Assembly: GCA_050309775.1 (NCBI GenBank)
Contig: JBNRMV010000001.1
Span: forward strand, 1 to 64,000
Length of the DNA: 64,000 nucleotides
DNA from: DTU072 sp050309775
GTDB lineage: Bacteria; Bacillota; Clostridia; Christensenellales; DTU072
Reading direction: 5' to 3'
Under the pieces are notes generated by a model, which was given only the letters and a program-made list of their open reading frames with translations, ran no database searches and had not been told where the DNA came from. Both the position numbers and the translations under genes were made by a program. Position 1 is the stretch's first letter; each line of letters starts with the position of its first letter. Shown piece by piece: positions 1 through 6,643 of the stretch.

Positions 1-51
1 GATTTAAATTAGAATATAATGTATTATTAGGGGATATTAAGGAGGTTTATC

Positions 52-531
52 GTGATTAAAAAATTATTGATAAGGGTTATTTTAGTTATAGGATTATTTA
101 TGATGCTTTCGATGACAGCGTGCGCGCCAAAGCAGAGAGGCACATTTTACACATTGGAAGAAGCATATAAGCAAGGATTATTGACGCAGGATGACTTAAA
201 AAGTATCGCACATTATCAAAATGGAGAAAGCGCGGAAGAAGATTTTGAACCAATGCCCAAAAATCCTGAAGAATTAAGCAAAAAAACAGAAAAAGCCATC
301 AAAGAAACAAAAGCCTATGAGTTGCGAAATCAAGATACGAAGCCAATTAAAGAAGCAAAAGCAAAGGATATTATAATTCGTAAATACTACGGTACCTATA
401 ATGATTGCGTGGCTGTAATGCTTGATGACATGTTTGGAGGATTTATTGATATTGAGAGAATGGTTATAGTTGCAGGAGTACCTTTTTATTACAGAGCTAG
501 CTATAATATAATGATTTGGAAAGAGAAATAA
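52..531 (+). CDS. Small secreted lipoprotein of unknown function
   Basis: The GTG start lies 5 bases after an AAGGAGGT ribosome binding site. The first 24 residues form a lipoprotein signal: positive MIKK, a hydrophobic stretch, and the lipobox SMTAC with the lipidated Cys at about residue 24. The mature part (about 135 residues) begins with a motif close to TFYTLEEAYKQGLLTQDDL, followed by a Lys/Glu-rich linker. It ends in an aromatic beta-rich segment (FYYRASYNIMIWKEK). From memory, this N- and C-terminal pair recurs in short uncharacterised lipoproteins of gut Firmicutes; no function is known to me. It would be anchored on the outer face of the membrane. The Gly/His-rich remnant follows 20 bases after the stop in another frame. 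Confidence 0.75.
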   Translation: MIKKLLIRVILVIGLFMMLSMTACAPKQRGTFYTLEEAYKQGLLTQDDLKSIAHYQNGESAEEDFEPMPKNPEELSKKTEKAIKETKAYELRNQDTKPIKEAKAKDIIIRKYYGTYNDCVAVMLDDMFGGFIDIERMVIVAGVPFYYRASYNIMIWKEK

Positions 532-554
532 ATATTAAATACAACAATTTTTAA

Positions 555-662
555 TACGGTCAAGATAACGGTCACCATAACGGTCATGGTGGCGGTCACC
601 ATAACGGTCATGGCAATGGTAATCAAAACGGTCAACATGGCAGAGGCAGGCAAGGAAGGTAG
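555..662 (+). pseudogene. Gly/His/Asn-rich C-terminal gene remnant
   Basis: An open frame of 35 codons begins directly after an in-frame TAA (552-554) and ends at TAG 660-662. It reads YGQDNGHHNGHGGGHHNGHG and continues to NGNQNGQHGRGRQGR. It has no start codon and no ribosome binding site. The composition is far from random, so it probably is the tail of a secreted Gly/His-rich protein whose body was lost or frameshifted. It is not in the frame of the lipoprotein just upstream. It could also be a young tandem expansion that never coded. Confidence 0.4.
570..613 (+). repeat. 24-bp tandem repeat, two copies
   Basis: The 20-base string GGTCACCATAACGGTCATGG occurs identically at 570-589 and 594-613, a period of 24 bases. 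A degenerate third copy starts near 558. It encodes the Gly/His-rich repeat of the remnant frame. Confidence 0.8.
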
Positions 663-701
663 ACTAAAATTTATTTTATCTTTGAACCTGAATTAGTTGT
701 T

Positions 702-737
702 CACCCGCTGGGATTTCTGGCGGGTGCTTTCATTTTT
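702..737 (+). terminator. Rho-independent terminator
   Basis: The arms CACCCGC (702-708) and GCGGGTG (720-726) form a hairpin with an 11-base loop, followed by a T-rich run to 737. It ends the lipoprotein/remnant transcript just before the GntR promoter. Confidence 0.75.
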
Positions 738-787
738 TTGACTATTGACAACTTTTTGAATGTATGATAACATGGTGGTAATACCAC
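738..787 (+). promoter_or_regulatory. Promoter and FadR-type operator of the glycyl radical operon
   Basis: Two overlapping sigma-A-like arrangements are visible: TTGACA (745-750), 17 bases, TAACAT (768-773); or TTGACT (738-743), 19 bases, TATGAT (763-768). Over the expected transcription start lies the palindrome GTGGTAATACCAC (775-787). It fits exactly the TNGTNNNACNA consensus known for FadR-family GntR repressors. The regulator encoded just downstream probably binds here and represses its own operon. Confidence 0.65.
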
Positions 788-801
788 AAGTGAGAGGCAG
801 C

Positions 802-1506
802 ATGCGTAAAAATGATTTGACACAGCACTTTGTAGACACTATAAAGCAACGGATATTTGACCGTGTCTATGGGATAGGGGACGCCTTGCCGCCGCTTCGG
901 CAGCTTGCTGAGGAGTTTGGTTGCTCCCGTAGCGTCATAAATGTCGGCATTGCGCGGCTTGCCTCCGAAGGATACCTTGTCATTCACAAGAGGAAAAGGA
1001 CGATTGTAAACAACTTTGTCGTCAAACCCAGTCTTACCGTACTTAAGGATATGGCCTTTTCAGATAATGCGCAGTACAGAATGAAGGCAGTAAAGGACAT
1101 TTTGGCGGCAAGGAAGCTGATAGAAGTAGCGTCGGTGCGACTGGCTGCGGCTATCGGCGCCGATACAACGGAACTGGACGACATTATTGCTGAAGAAGAA
1201 CAATTGATAAAAAACCGTGAAAGCGACCATGCCGTCATTGCGCATAAGGACTTTGAATTTCACTTCAAACTCATAGAGCTGTCCTCAAATGCCGTATATT
1301 ATGCCGTAATGAGCGCATTCAAAGCGTCGGCGCGGCAAATGACAGAAATTTTTTATAAGAGCCATATGGATTTGTTAGCTTTTTATGTAGAAAAGCACAG
1401 ACAAATATCAGCCGCCATAAAACAGAGGGACGCAAACATGGCGGCGGCGCTGCATCAAGAAATACTTGAACACGGAGAGCAGGCATACAACAAACTCAAT
1501 CTATAA
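802..1506 (+). CDS. GntR family transcriptional regulator, FadR/FCD subfamily
   Basis: The N-terminal winged helix (about residues 5-70; PPLRQLAEEFGCSRSVINV) is followed by an all-helical FCD ligand domain. That domain carries the usual metal-ligand pattern, a DFEFHFKLIE segment and a later His (EKHRQISAAI). FCD regulators typically sense small organic acids, often through a bound metal. I chose ATG 802 (234 aa): an upstream in-frame ATG at 760 lies inside the promoter, and GAGAGG precedes 802. A FadR-type palindrome sits over the promoter, and the glycyl radical enzyme follows after 10 bases. The protein is therefore probably the local repressor of that operon, released by its substrate or product (inference). 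Confidence 0.85.
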   Translation: MRKNDLTQHFVDTIKQRIFDRVYGIGDALPPLRQLAEEFGCSRSVINVGIARLASEGYLVIHKRKRTIVNNFVVKPSLTVLKDMAFSDNAQYRMKAVKDILAARKLIEVASVRLAAAIGADTTELDDIIAEEEQLIKNRESDHAVIAHKDFEFHFKLIELSSNAVYYAVMSAFKASARQMTEIFYKSHMDLLAFYVEKHRQISAAIKQRDANMAAALHQEILEHGEQAYNKLNL

Positions 1507-1516
1507 GGAGGCAAAA

Positions 1517-4000
1517 ATGGGAAGAATAAAACAGCCGAAAAACCTTTCGCCACGAATAGAATGGCTAAGGAATTATTATTTTGAGGGCGTCAACAGACCT
1601 TGGAACAATGAATACAAGGTTTTTACCACCGGAGCGCCGCACGACGAAATGTACAATGAGCTTACTTATTACATTGTTCCGGAAACCTATGCTTTTTTTG
1701 GCCCGTTTCAGAAAGGATTGCCGCAAATCGCCAGAAAAATTGAGGTGCCGGGCAGTTTTTACAACTGGAGCATAGCCGAAAGGCGAGCATGGTTCAACAA
1801 GGAGGCAATGACAAAATATGTGCCGCTGGACATTCTGCCGGGCGACCTTATTTGCGGCTCAAACTTCAATCTTTTCTCCAGCCATTGTCTTACCGCCAAA
1901 GAGAAAAAAGCCCGTGACGCTGTGCTTTACGGCAAGGACGGACTGCGCGCCGAAACCATTGAATTTCATGACAGAGGTTTTGGCAACTGCGGCGCAACCA
2001 GCGGACATCTCATTCCCGATTATGCAACAATACTCAACAAAGGTTTCAAATACATATTTGAGCAAATTGATAAATCATATGAGGGGCTTACCGAAAAACA
2101 GAAAAAAGGCGCCGCCGGTGCACAGCTTCGAGCCATGAGAACGGCGGCAGAAATGCCGTGCGAACTTGCCAGACGGTATTCAGCAAGGCTGAAAGTGCTT
2201 GCCGCCAACGAACAGGACCGCACAAGAAAGGCCGAACTGTTGCAAATGAGCGCCAATCTTGAAATCGTGCCGTATTATCCGGCAAAAGACCTTTGGCAGG
2301 CTGTGCAATCCTTGTGGCTGACACACATGCTGGTTATGTCCGACGAAAACTATCCCGGACCCGGAGTATCTTTTGGCAGACTTGACCAATATTTGTACCC
2401 ATTTTATTTGAAATCCGTCGACCAAGGAATGACTGAGGAGCATATGAAAGAAATCTTTAAGTGCTTTTGGGTGCATTGCAACACGGCGTATGACGCGCAA
2501 ATTAAAGTTGGCTTGAACCAAGGCATAACTGCAGGTTTTGGGCAGCTGTTCATGATAAGCGGCGTGGGCGAAAACGGAGAGGATTTAACCAACGATTTGT
2601 CGTACATGTTGCTGGATGTAATTGACGACATGAGTCCTATCCTTGAGCCAAAGCCCAATGTGCGTTTGCACAAAAATTCCCCGGAAAAACTGCTCAAACG
2701 CATTGTTGACATGATAGCCGAAAGTCAAGGCGCGCCATTTTTGCTCAACTTTGACGAAAGGTCAATGGCGGGATTGCTGCGCCAAGCGCGCAAGAGCGGA
2801 TGCGAGGACAAAATAAACGAAGTCAATGTCTGGAATTATGCTTCTGTCGGCTGCCTTGAGAATACAATGGTGGGCAACGACCGTTCAGGCACCGTTGATA
2901 TTAACTTGAATCTGCTTAAGGCCATAGAACTTACGCTGGCAAGGGGAGGCGAGCTGCGCCAATATACCGATGCAATATGGAACAAGCCTCATGCGCCCAA
3001 AACCTTTGAAGACACCGGCGACCCTTCAAAATTTGCTACATTTGAAGAATTTTACGCAGCTTTTGAAAAACAGATAAAGTTTATAGTAAAGAAAATATTT
3101 GAACTGTACGACAAGAGCGACACCGTCAGAGCAACTTTTCATCCTACTCCATACCTTTCGTTGCTTGTCAAGGGCTGTATAGAAAAGGCGTTGGATATTA
3201 CGCAGGGCGGAGCGGAATTGCGATTTGTCACCGTTGAGGGCGTAACATTTGCTTCTACCGTGGACAGCCTGCTTGCCATAAAATATTTGGTTTATGACAA
3301 GAAAGTATGCACAATGCAAGAGCTTATCACAGCGCTGAAGGACAACTGGGTTGGGCACGAAAAACTGCAAGCAATAGCCAAGAACAAGGCGGCGAAATAT
3401 GGTAGAGATGACGAGGAAGCCGACGAATTGGCGCGCAAGTTTATGAAACTTTGGGCTGAAGAGTGCTGGAAATATAAGACCACAGCCACCGACGCGCAAC
3501 TGCGTCCCGGCATGCTCAGCTGGAACTACTGGGTAGGCGACGGGTTTATACTGCCAGCCAGTCCCGACGGCAGAGCCAATGGACAATTTTTGTCGAATGC
3601 CATTTGTCCGTCAAACGGCGCCGACACAAAAGGTCCGACAGCCAACATAAATTCTGTCGGCAAAGCGTTGGGCGGCAAGAGCCAAGAGGGCGATTATTTG
3701 GATTATATAAATTATTTGCCCAACGGAGCCAGCCATACCATTACGCTTTCACCGGCGCTTGTCCGTGACGACACGCACAAACAAAAACTTATGGCACTGT
3801 TGAAAGCCTATGCCGAAAACGGCGGCACGGCGCTGCAACTGAATATTCTCGATGCGCAAACTTTGATAGACGCGCAGAACAATCCTTCTGAATACAGGCA
3901 CTTGCTTGTACGGGTGACGGGGTATAACGCCTATTTCTCATCTATCGGACGGGAGTTGCAGAACGAGATTATTGCCAGAGAAATACACAACAAGTATTAG
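1517..4000 (+). CDS. Glycyl radical enzyme, arylacetate decarboxylase-like
   Basis: This 827-residue enzyme has the two hallmarks of the family: a catalytic Cys446 in SVGCLEN, and a C-terminal glycyl radical loop RVTGYNAYF with Gly802. It is not a pyruvate formate-lyase, which has a Cys-Cys pair. The segment around Glu574 (FVTVEGVTF) and the following STVDSL...LVYDKK match, by alignment from memory, the region around the catalytic Glu637 of 4-hydroxyphenylacetate decarboxylase. The family GCLE motif also agrees. The position of that enzyme's catalytic His seems to hold Asp or Ile. No HPAD-type small subunit is encoded nearby. The best guess is a decarboxylase for an arylacetate or related acid (for example indoleacetate-type); the substrate is open. 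The start is ATG 1517 behind AAGGAGG. Confidence 0.8.
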   Translation: MGRIKQPKNLSPRIEWLRNYYFEGVNRPWNNEYKVFTTGAPHDEMYNELTYYIVPETYAFFGPFQKGLPQIARKIEVPGSFYNWSIAERRAWFNKEAMTKYVPLDILPGDLICGSNFNLFSSHCLTAKEKKARDAVLYGKDGLRAETIEFHDRGFGNCGATSGHLIPDYATILNKGFKYIFEQIDKSYEGLTEKQKKGAAGAQLRAMRTAAEMPCELARRYSARLKVLAANEQDRTRKAELLQMSANLEIVPYYPAKDLWQAVQSLWLTHMLVMSDENYPGPGVSFGRLDQYLYPFYLKSVDQGMTEEHMKEIFKCFWVHCNTAYDAQIKVGLNQGITAGFGQLFMISGVGENGEDLTNDLSYMLLDVIDDMSPILEPKPNVRLHKNSPEKLLKRIVDMIAESQGAPFLLNFDERSMAGLLRQARKSGCEDKINEVNVWNYASVGCLENTMVGNDRSGTVDINLNLLKAIELTLARGGELRQYTDAIWNKPHAPKTFEDTGDPSKFATFEEFYAAFEKQIKFIVKKIFELYDKSDTVRATFHPTPYLSLLVKGCIEKALDITQGGAELRFVTVEGVTFASTVDSLLAIKYLVYDKKVCTMQELITALKDNWVGHEKLQAIAKNKAAKYGRDDEEADELARKFMKLWAEECWKYKTTATDAQLRPGMLSWNYWVGDGFILPASPDGRANGQFLSNAICPSNGADTKGPTANINSVGKALGGKSQEGDYLDYINYLPNGASHTITLSPALVRDDTHKQKLMALLKAYAENGGTALQLNILDAQTLIDAQNNPSEYRHLLVRVTGYNAYFSSIGRELQNEIIAREIHNKY

Positions 4001-4009
4001 GGACTGACC

Positions 4010-4942
4010 ATGCAGACATATATTCTTGACATTCAAAAAATGTCCACAGAGGACGGACCGGGCATCAGAACAACGGTATTCTTCAAGGGTTGCAACTTGA
4101 AGTGCCTTTGGTGCCACAATCCCGAATCTATTGCATTCTATCGGCACATCTTTTGGCTTGAAGAAAGGTGTATGGGCTGTCAAAGCTGCGTAAAGGTATG
4201 CCCAAAGAAAGCAGTATCGGCAGAGCCGGAAGGTATGAAGATTGATGAAAAAATTTGTGATTTCTGCAATCTTTGTGTGGAAGAATGCCCGATGAACGCA
4301 ATAGAAATCAAGGGCGAAGAAATCAGCGTTGAAGAACTTGTAAAAGAGTTGATGAAAGACAAGGCTTATTACGATGCCAGCGGCGGCGGTGTTACGCTGT
4401 CGGGAGGCGAAGCTGTGCTGAACTGGGAGTATGCGCTGCCGCTGTTGAAAGAACTCAAACAGCGCGGCATACATACCGCCATAGACACAGCAGGTTGTTA
4501 CCCTTTCCCCATACTTCAAAAACTGCTGCCGTATACGGATTTGGTACTTTATGACCTGAAGCACATCGACAATATGTTGCATAACGAGTTTACGGGAATG
4601 GAGAATACGCTGATACTCCAAAACGCCGCGCGGCTGGACAAGCTGAAGTCGCCAAAGGTTTGGGTGCGTACGCCGATTATTCCCGGCGCAACCGATACAG
4701 AGGAAAACATAAGAGGTCTGGCGCAGTTCATAAAGAACAACATGCCCAACATAGAAAAATGGGAGCTTGTCAGTTTCAACAATTTGTCCAAGCAAAAATA
4801 TAAATTGCTTGGCAAAGAGTGGCAGTACAACGATGCAGAGCTTATCACAAAGCAAAAAATGCAAAATCTTTGCAACATAGCAAAGAGTATAACCAACAAA
4901 GCAATGTGGTCGGGAGCGACCAAACTGGAGGTTAAGTTATGA
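4010..4942 (+). CDS. Glycyl radical enzyme activase (radical SAM)
   Basis: This protein uses S-adenosylmethionine and a [4Fe-4S] cluster to abstract hydrogen from the radical glycine of the enzyme encoded upstream. The radical SAM motif CX3CX2C is at Cys28, Cys32 and Cys35 (GCNLKCLWCHNPES). An inserted ferredoxin-like domain gives two more clusters: Cys54/57/60/64 and Cys83/86/89/93. This is the layout of activases for non-PFL glycyl radical enzymes such as glycerol dehydratase and the arylacetate decarboxylases. The SGGE motif for SAM binding follows (TLSGGEAV). The length of 310 aa is normal. It lies 9 bases after the glycyl radical enzyme and overlaps the next gene by 4 bases, so the three are one operon. 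Confidence 0.92.
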   Translation: MQTYILDIQKMSTEDGPGIRTTVFFKGCNLKCLWCHNPESIAFYRHIFWLEERCMGCQSCVKVCPKKAVSAEPEGMKIDEKICDFCNLCVEECPMNAIEIKGEEISVEELVKELMKDKAYYDASGGGVTLSGGEAVLNWEYALPLLKELKQRGIHTAIDTAGCYPFPILQKLLPYTDLVLYDLKHIDNMLHNEFTGMENTLILQNAARLDKLKSPKVWVRTPIIPGATDTEENIRGLAQFIKNNMPNIEKWELVSFNNLSKQKYKLLGKEWQYNDAELITKQKMQNLCNIAKSITNKAMWSGATKLEVKL

Positions 4943-5775
4943 CAAATTTTATCAGCAAAGAAGACCAACAAAAATTTGCAGTGACGGGAAAAATAGGATT
5001 GATATCTACAATCAGCCCTTTTGGAGAGCCGCATGTCACCCTTATGACTTCACTTCAGGCAAAGGATGAAAATACGGTCATGTGGGGACAGTTTACCCAC
5101 GGGCTAAGCAAGGAGTACATAAAGAAAAACCCCTTGACGGGCTTTTTGGTACTCAATCTTGAAAAGAAATGGTGGCGTGGCAAAACCGAATATGTCGACA
5201 GCACGGAAACCGGCGAGGATTTTGAAATGTATAACAATCAGCCGCTTTTCCGTTACAACACATATTTGGGCATAGGCAAAGTGCATTATATGCAGCTGAA
5301 AGATTATTCCGGAGAGCAGTCTTTGCCGATGGGCTCCATAATAAAAGGCGCATTGCAGGGCAAGCTGATAAAACCCTTTGTCAAATCCAGTCCCGACGGC
5401 ATAAAGAAAATCAAGGGCATAAGCGTAGAACTTGCTAAGGATTTGTCCTCATTGAAATTCCTTTGCTACATAGATAGCGAAGGCTTTCCGGTACTGTTGC
5501 CGGTCATTCAAGCGGCAATGAAAGACGAGGGCAGAATTTTTATTCCCCTTTCAGCTTATAAAGATGAAATAAAGAAGATAAAACCCGGAGCAAAAGTGGC
5601 TTTGTTTTATGTAAATCTTGAACTGTCCAGCGTGCTTTTGCAAGGATACTTTGGCGGCATAGGCAAAAGCCTTGGTGTGGAGTACGCCATATTTGACATA
5701 GCAAAGGTCTATAACTCCATGGTGCCGGTTCCCGGCTACATATATCCCATGGAACCATATAGAACAATACACTGA
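4939..5775 (+). CDS. Tandem FMN-binding split-barrel protein (PNPOx-like)
   Basis: Two halves resemble the FMN-binding split barrel of pyridoxamine 5'-phosphate oxidase-like proteins: residues 1-125 (KIGLISTISPFGEPHVT) and about 165-278 (LKFLCYIDSEGFPVLLPVI). The ATG overlaps the activase stop (ATGA), so translation is coupled. There is no signal peptide or membrane segment. Its role in the glycyl radical operon is unknown to me. It could be a flavin reductase that supplies electrons to the activase, a flavin-dependent step on the aryl substrate, or a protective function; all of these are inference. The operon shows no further gene after it, and a promoterless 37-bp gap leads to the phosphodiesterase. 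Confidence 0.7.
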   Translation: MTNFISKEDQQKFAVTGKIGLISTISPFGEPHVTLMTSLQAKDENTVMWGQFTHGLSKEYIKKNPLTGFLVLNLEKKWWRGKTEYVDSTETGEDFEMYNNQPLFRYNTYLGIGKVHYMQLKDYSGEQSLPMGSIIKGALQGKLIKPFVKSSPDGIKKIKGISVELAKDLSSLKFLCYIDSEGFPVLLPVIQAAMKDEGRIFIPLSAYKDEIKKIKPGAKVALFYVNLELSSVLLQGYFGGIGKSLGVEYAIFDIAKVYNSMVPVPGYIYPMEPYRTIH

Positions 5776-5812
5776 TATGAAAAAAAGCGTCGAAAGGCGC
5801 TAGGATGCACAA

Positions 5813-6607
5813 ATGAAAAAACTTTTACAAACACTAGCAGCGGTGGTTGTTGCGGCTGTCATAGCCGTAACGGCGTCGCTTTTGCTATATTCCCCCAAAG
5901 GGCCTTTTGAAATTCCCGAAGGCACAAAGTTTATTGCGCACAGAGGCTTGAGTTCGCAGTATTTTGAAAATTCTGAAGCGGCTTTTTTGGGCGCCGCCCA
6001 AAGCGATTTTTTCTTTGCCATAGAAACGGACATATGGCTGAGCGCCGACGGCGTTTGGCTTTGCGCCCATGACAATAACCCATTTCAAAACGGTCAGAAA
6101 CTTATCAGCGAGATTACTGCGGCAGAAGCAGCCGCATTGCCGCTGGATACATCGATATCGCAATATGAACGGTCCAAAGACAATGTTTATATTTGCACTC
6201 TTGAAAGGTATTTGGAAATCTGCAAAGAATATGACAAAATGCCTGTCATTGAATTAAAATATGTTGCCGAGGATTGGCAAATAGCAGACCTTGCAGACAT
6301 TATTTCAGCGATAATACCTATTGAAAGAGTAATGTTTATCAGTTTTCATGCCAAAAATATCAGCAACCTGAACAAAATTTCGGGTGCAAGGACTATGTTG
6401 CTCACCGGCAATGCATTGGTTGCCGCAAGCATAGCTGCAAGCGGAGCAAGCCTTGGCATAAACAAAAAAATATTGACAAAAAAATTGGTGCAACTAACAA
6501 AAGAAAAAGGCGCCGAAATAAATGTCTATACCGTAAACAACCGAACTACCGCCGAAAGATTTATTGAAATGGGCGTGGATTATATCACTACCGATTATAT
6601 TTTTTAG
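5813..6607 (+). CDS. Membrane-anchored glycerophosphodiester phosphodiesterase
   Basis: GDPD-family enzymes hydrolyse glycerophosphodiesters to glycerol 3-phosphate and an alcohol. The catalytic pattern is complete: His43-Arg44 (AHRG), Glu52-Asn53, Glu71 and Asp73 (IETDIW), and His86-Asp87. Later the family's typical end appears (INVYTVNN and GVDYITTDY). An N-terminal hydrophobic helix (residues about 5-26) without a clear cleavage site suggests an extracytoplasmic enzyme tethered to the membrane. The length of 264 aa is normal. AGGATG 5 bases before the ATG is a modest ribosome binding site. It may be read through from the glycyl radical operon; no terminator was seen between them, only a small AGCG/CGCT hairpin at about 5783-5799. 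Confidence 0.85.
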   Translation: MKKLLQTLAAVVVAAVIAVTASLLLYSPKGPFEIPEGTKFIAHRGLSSQYFENSEAAFLGAAQSDFFFAIETDIWLSADGVWLCAHDNNPFQNGQKLISEITAAEAAALPLDTSISQYERSKDNVYICTLERYLEICKEYDKMPVIELKYVAEDWQIADLADIISAIIPIERVMFISFHAKNISNLNKISGARTMLLTGNALVAASIAASGASLGINKKILTKKLVQLTKEKGAEINVYTVNNRTTAERFIEMGVDYITTDYIF

Positions 6608-6643
6608 TTTCTAACTTGACTGTGCCTAGTCGACAAAGCCGTG

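Noticed and set aside
1466..1516. Upstream extension of the glycyl radical enzyme frame into the regulator gene
   Set aside because: AAGGAGG directly before ATG 1517 and the family's usual N-terminus argue for the later start.
3026..3586. Open frame of 186 codons antisense to the glycyl radical enzyme
   Set aside because: No start signals and no similarity; the plus-strand gene has all catalytic motifs.
3938..4864. Long open frame (308 codons) on the minus strand opposite the activase
   Set aside because: It is antisense to a clear radical SAM gene, has no ribosome binding site and no family features. Codon bias of the real gene keeps the opposite frame open.
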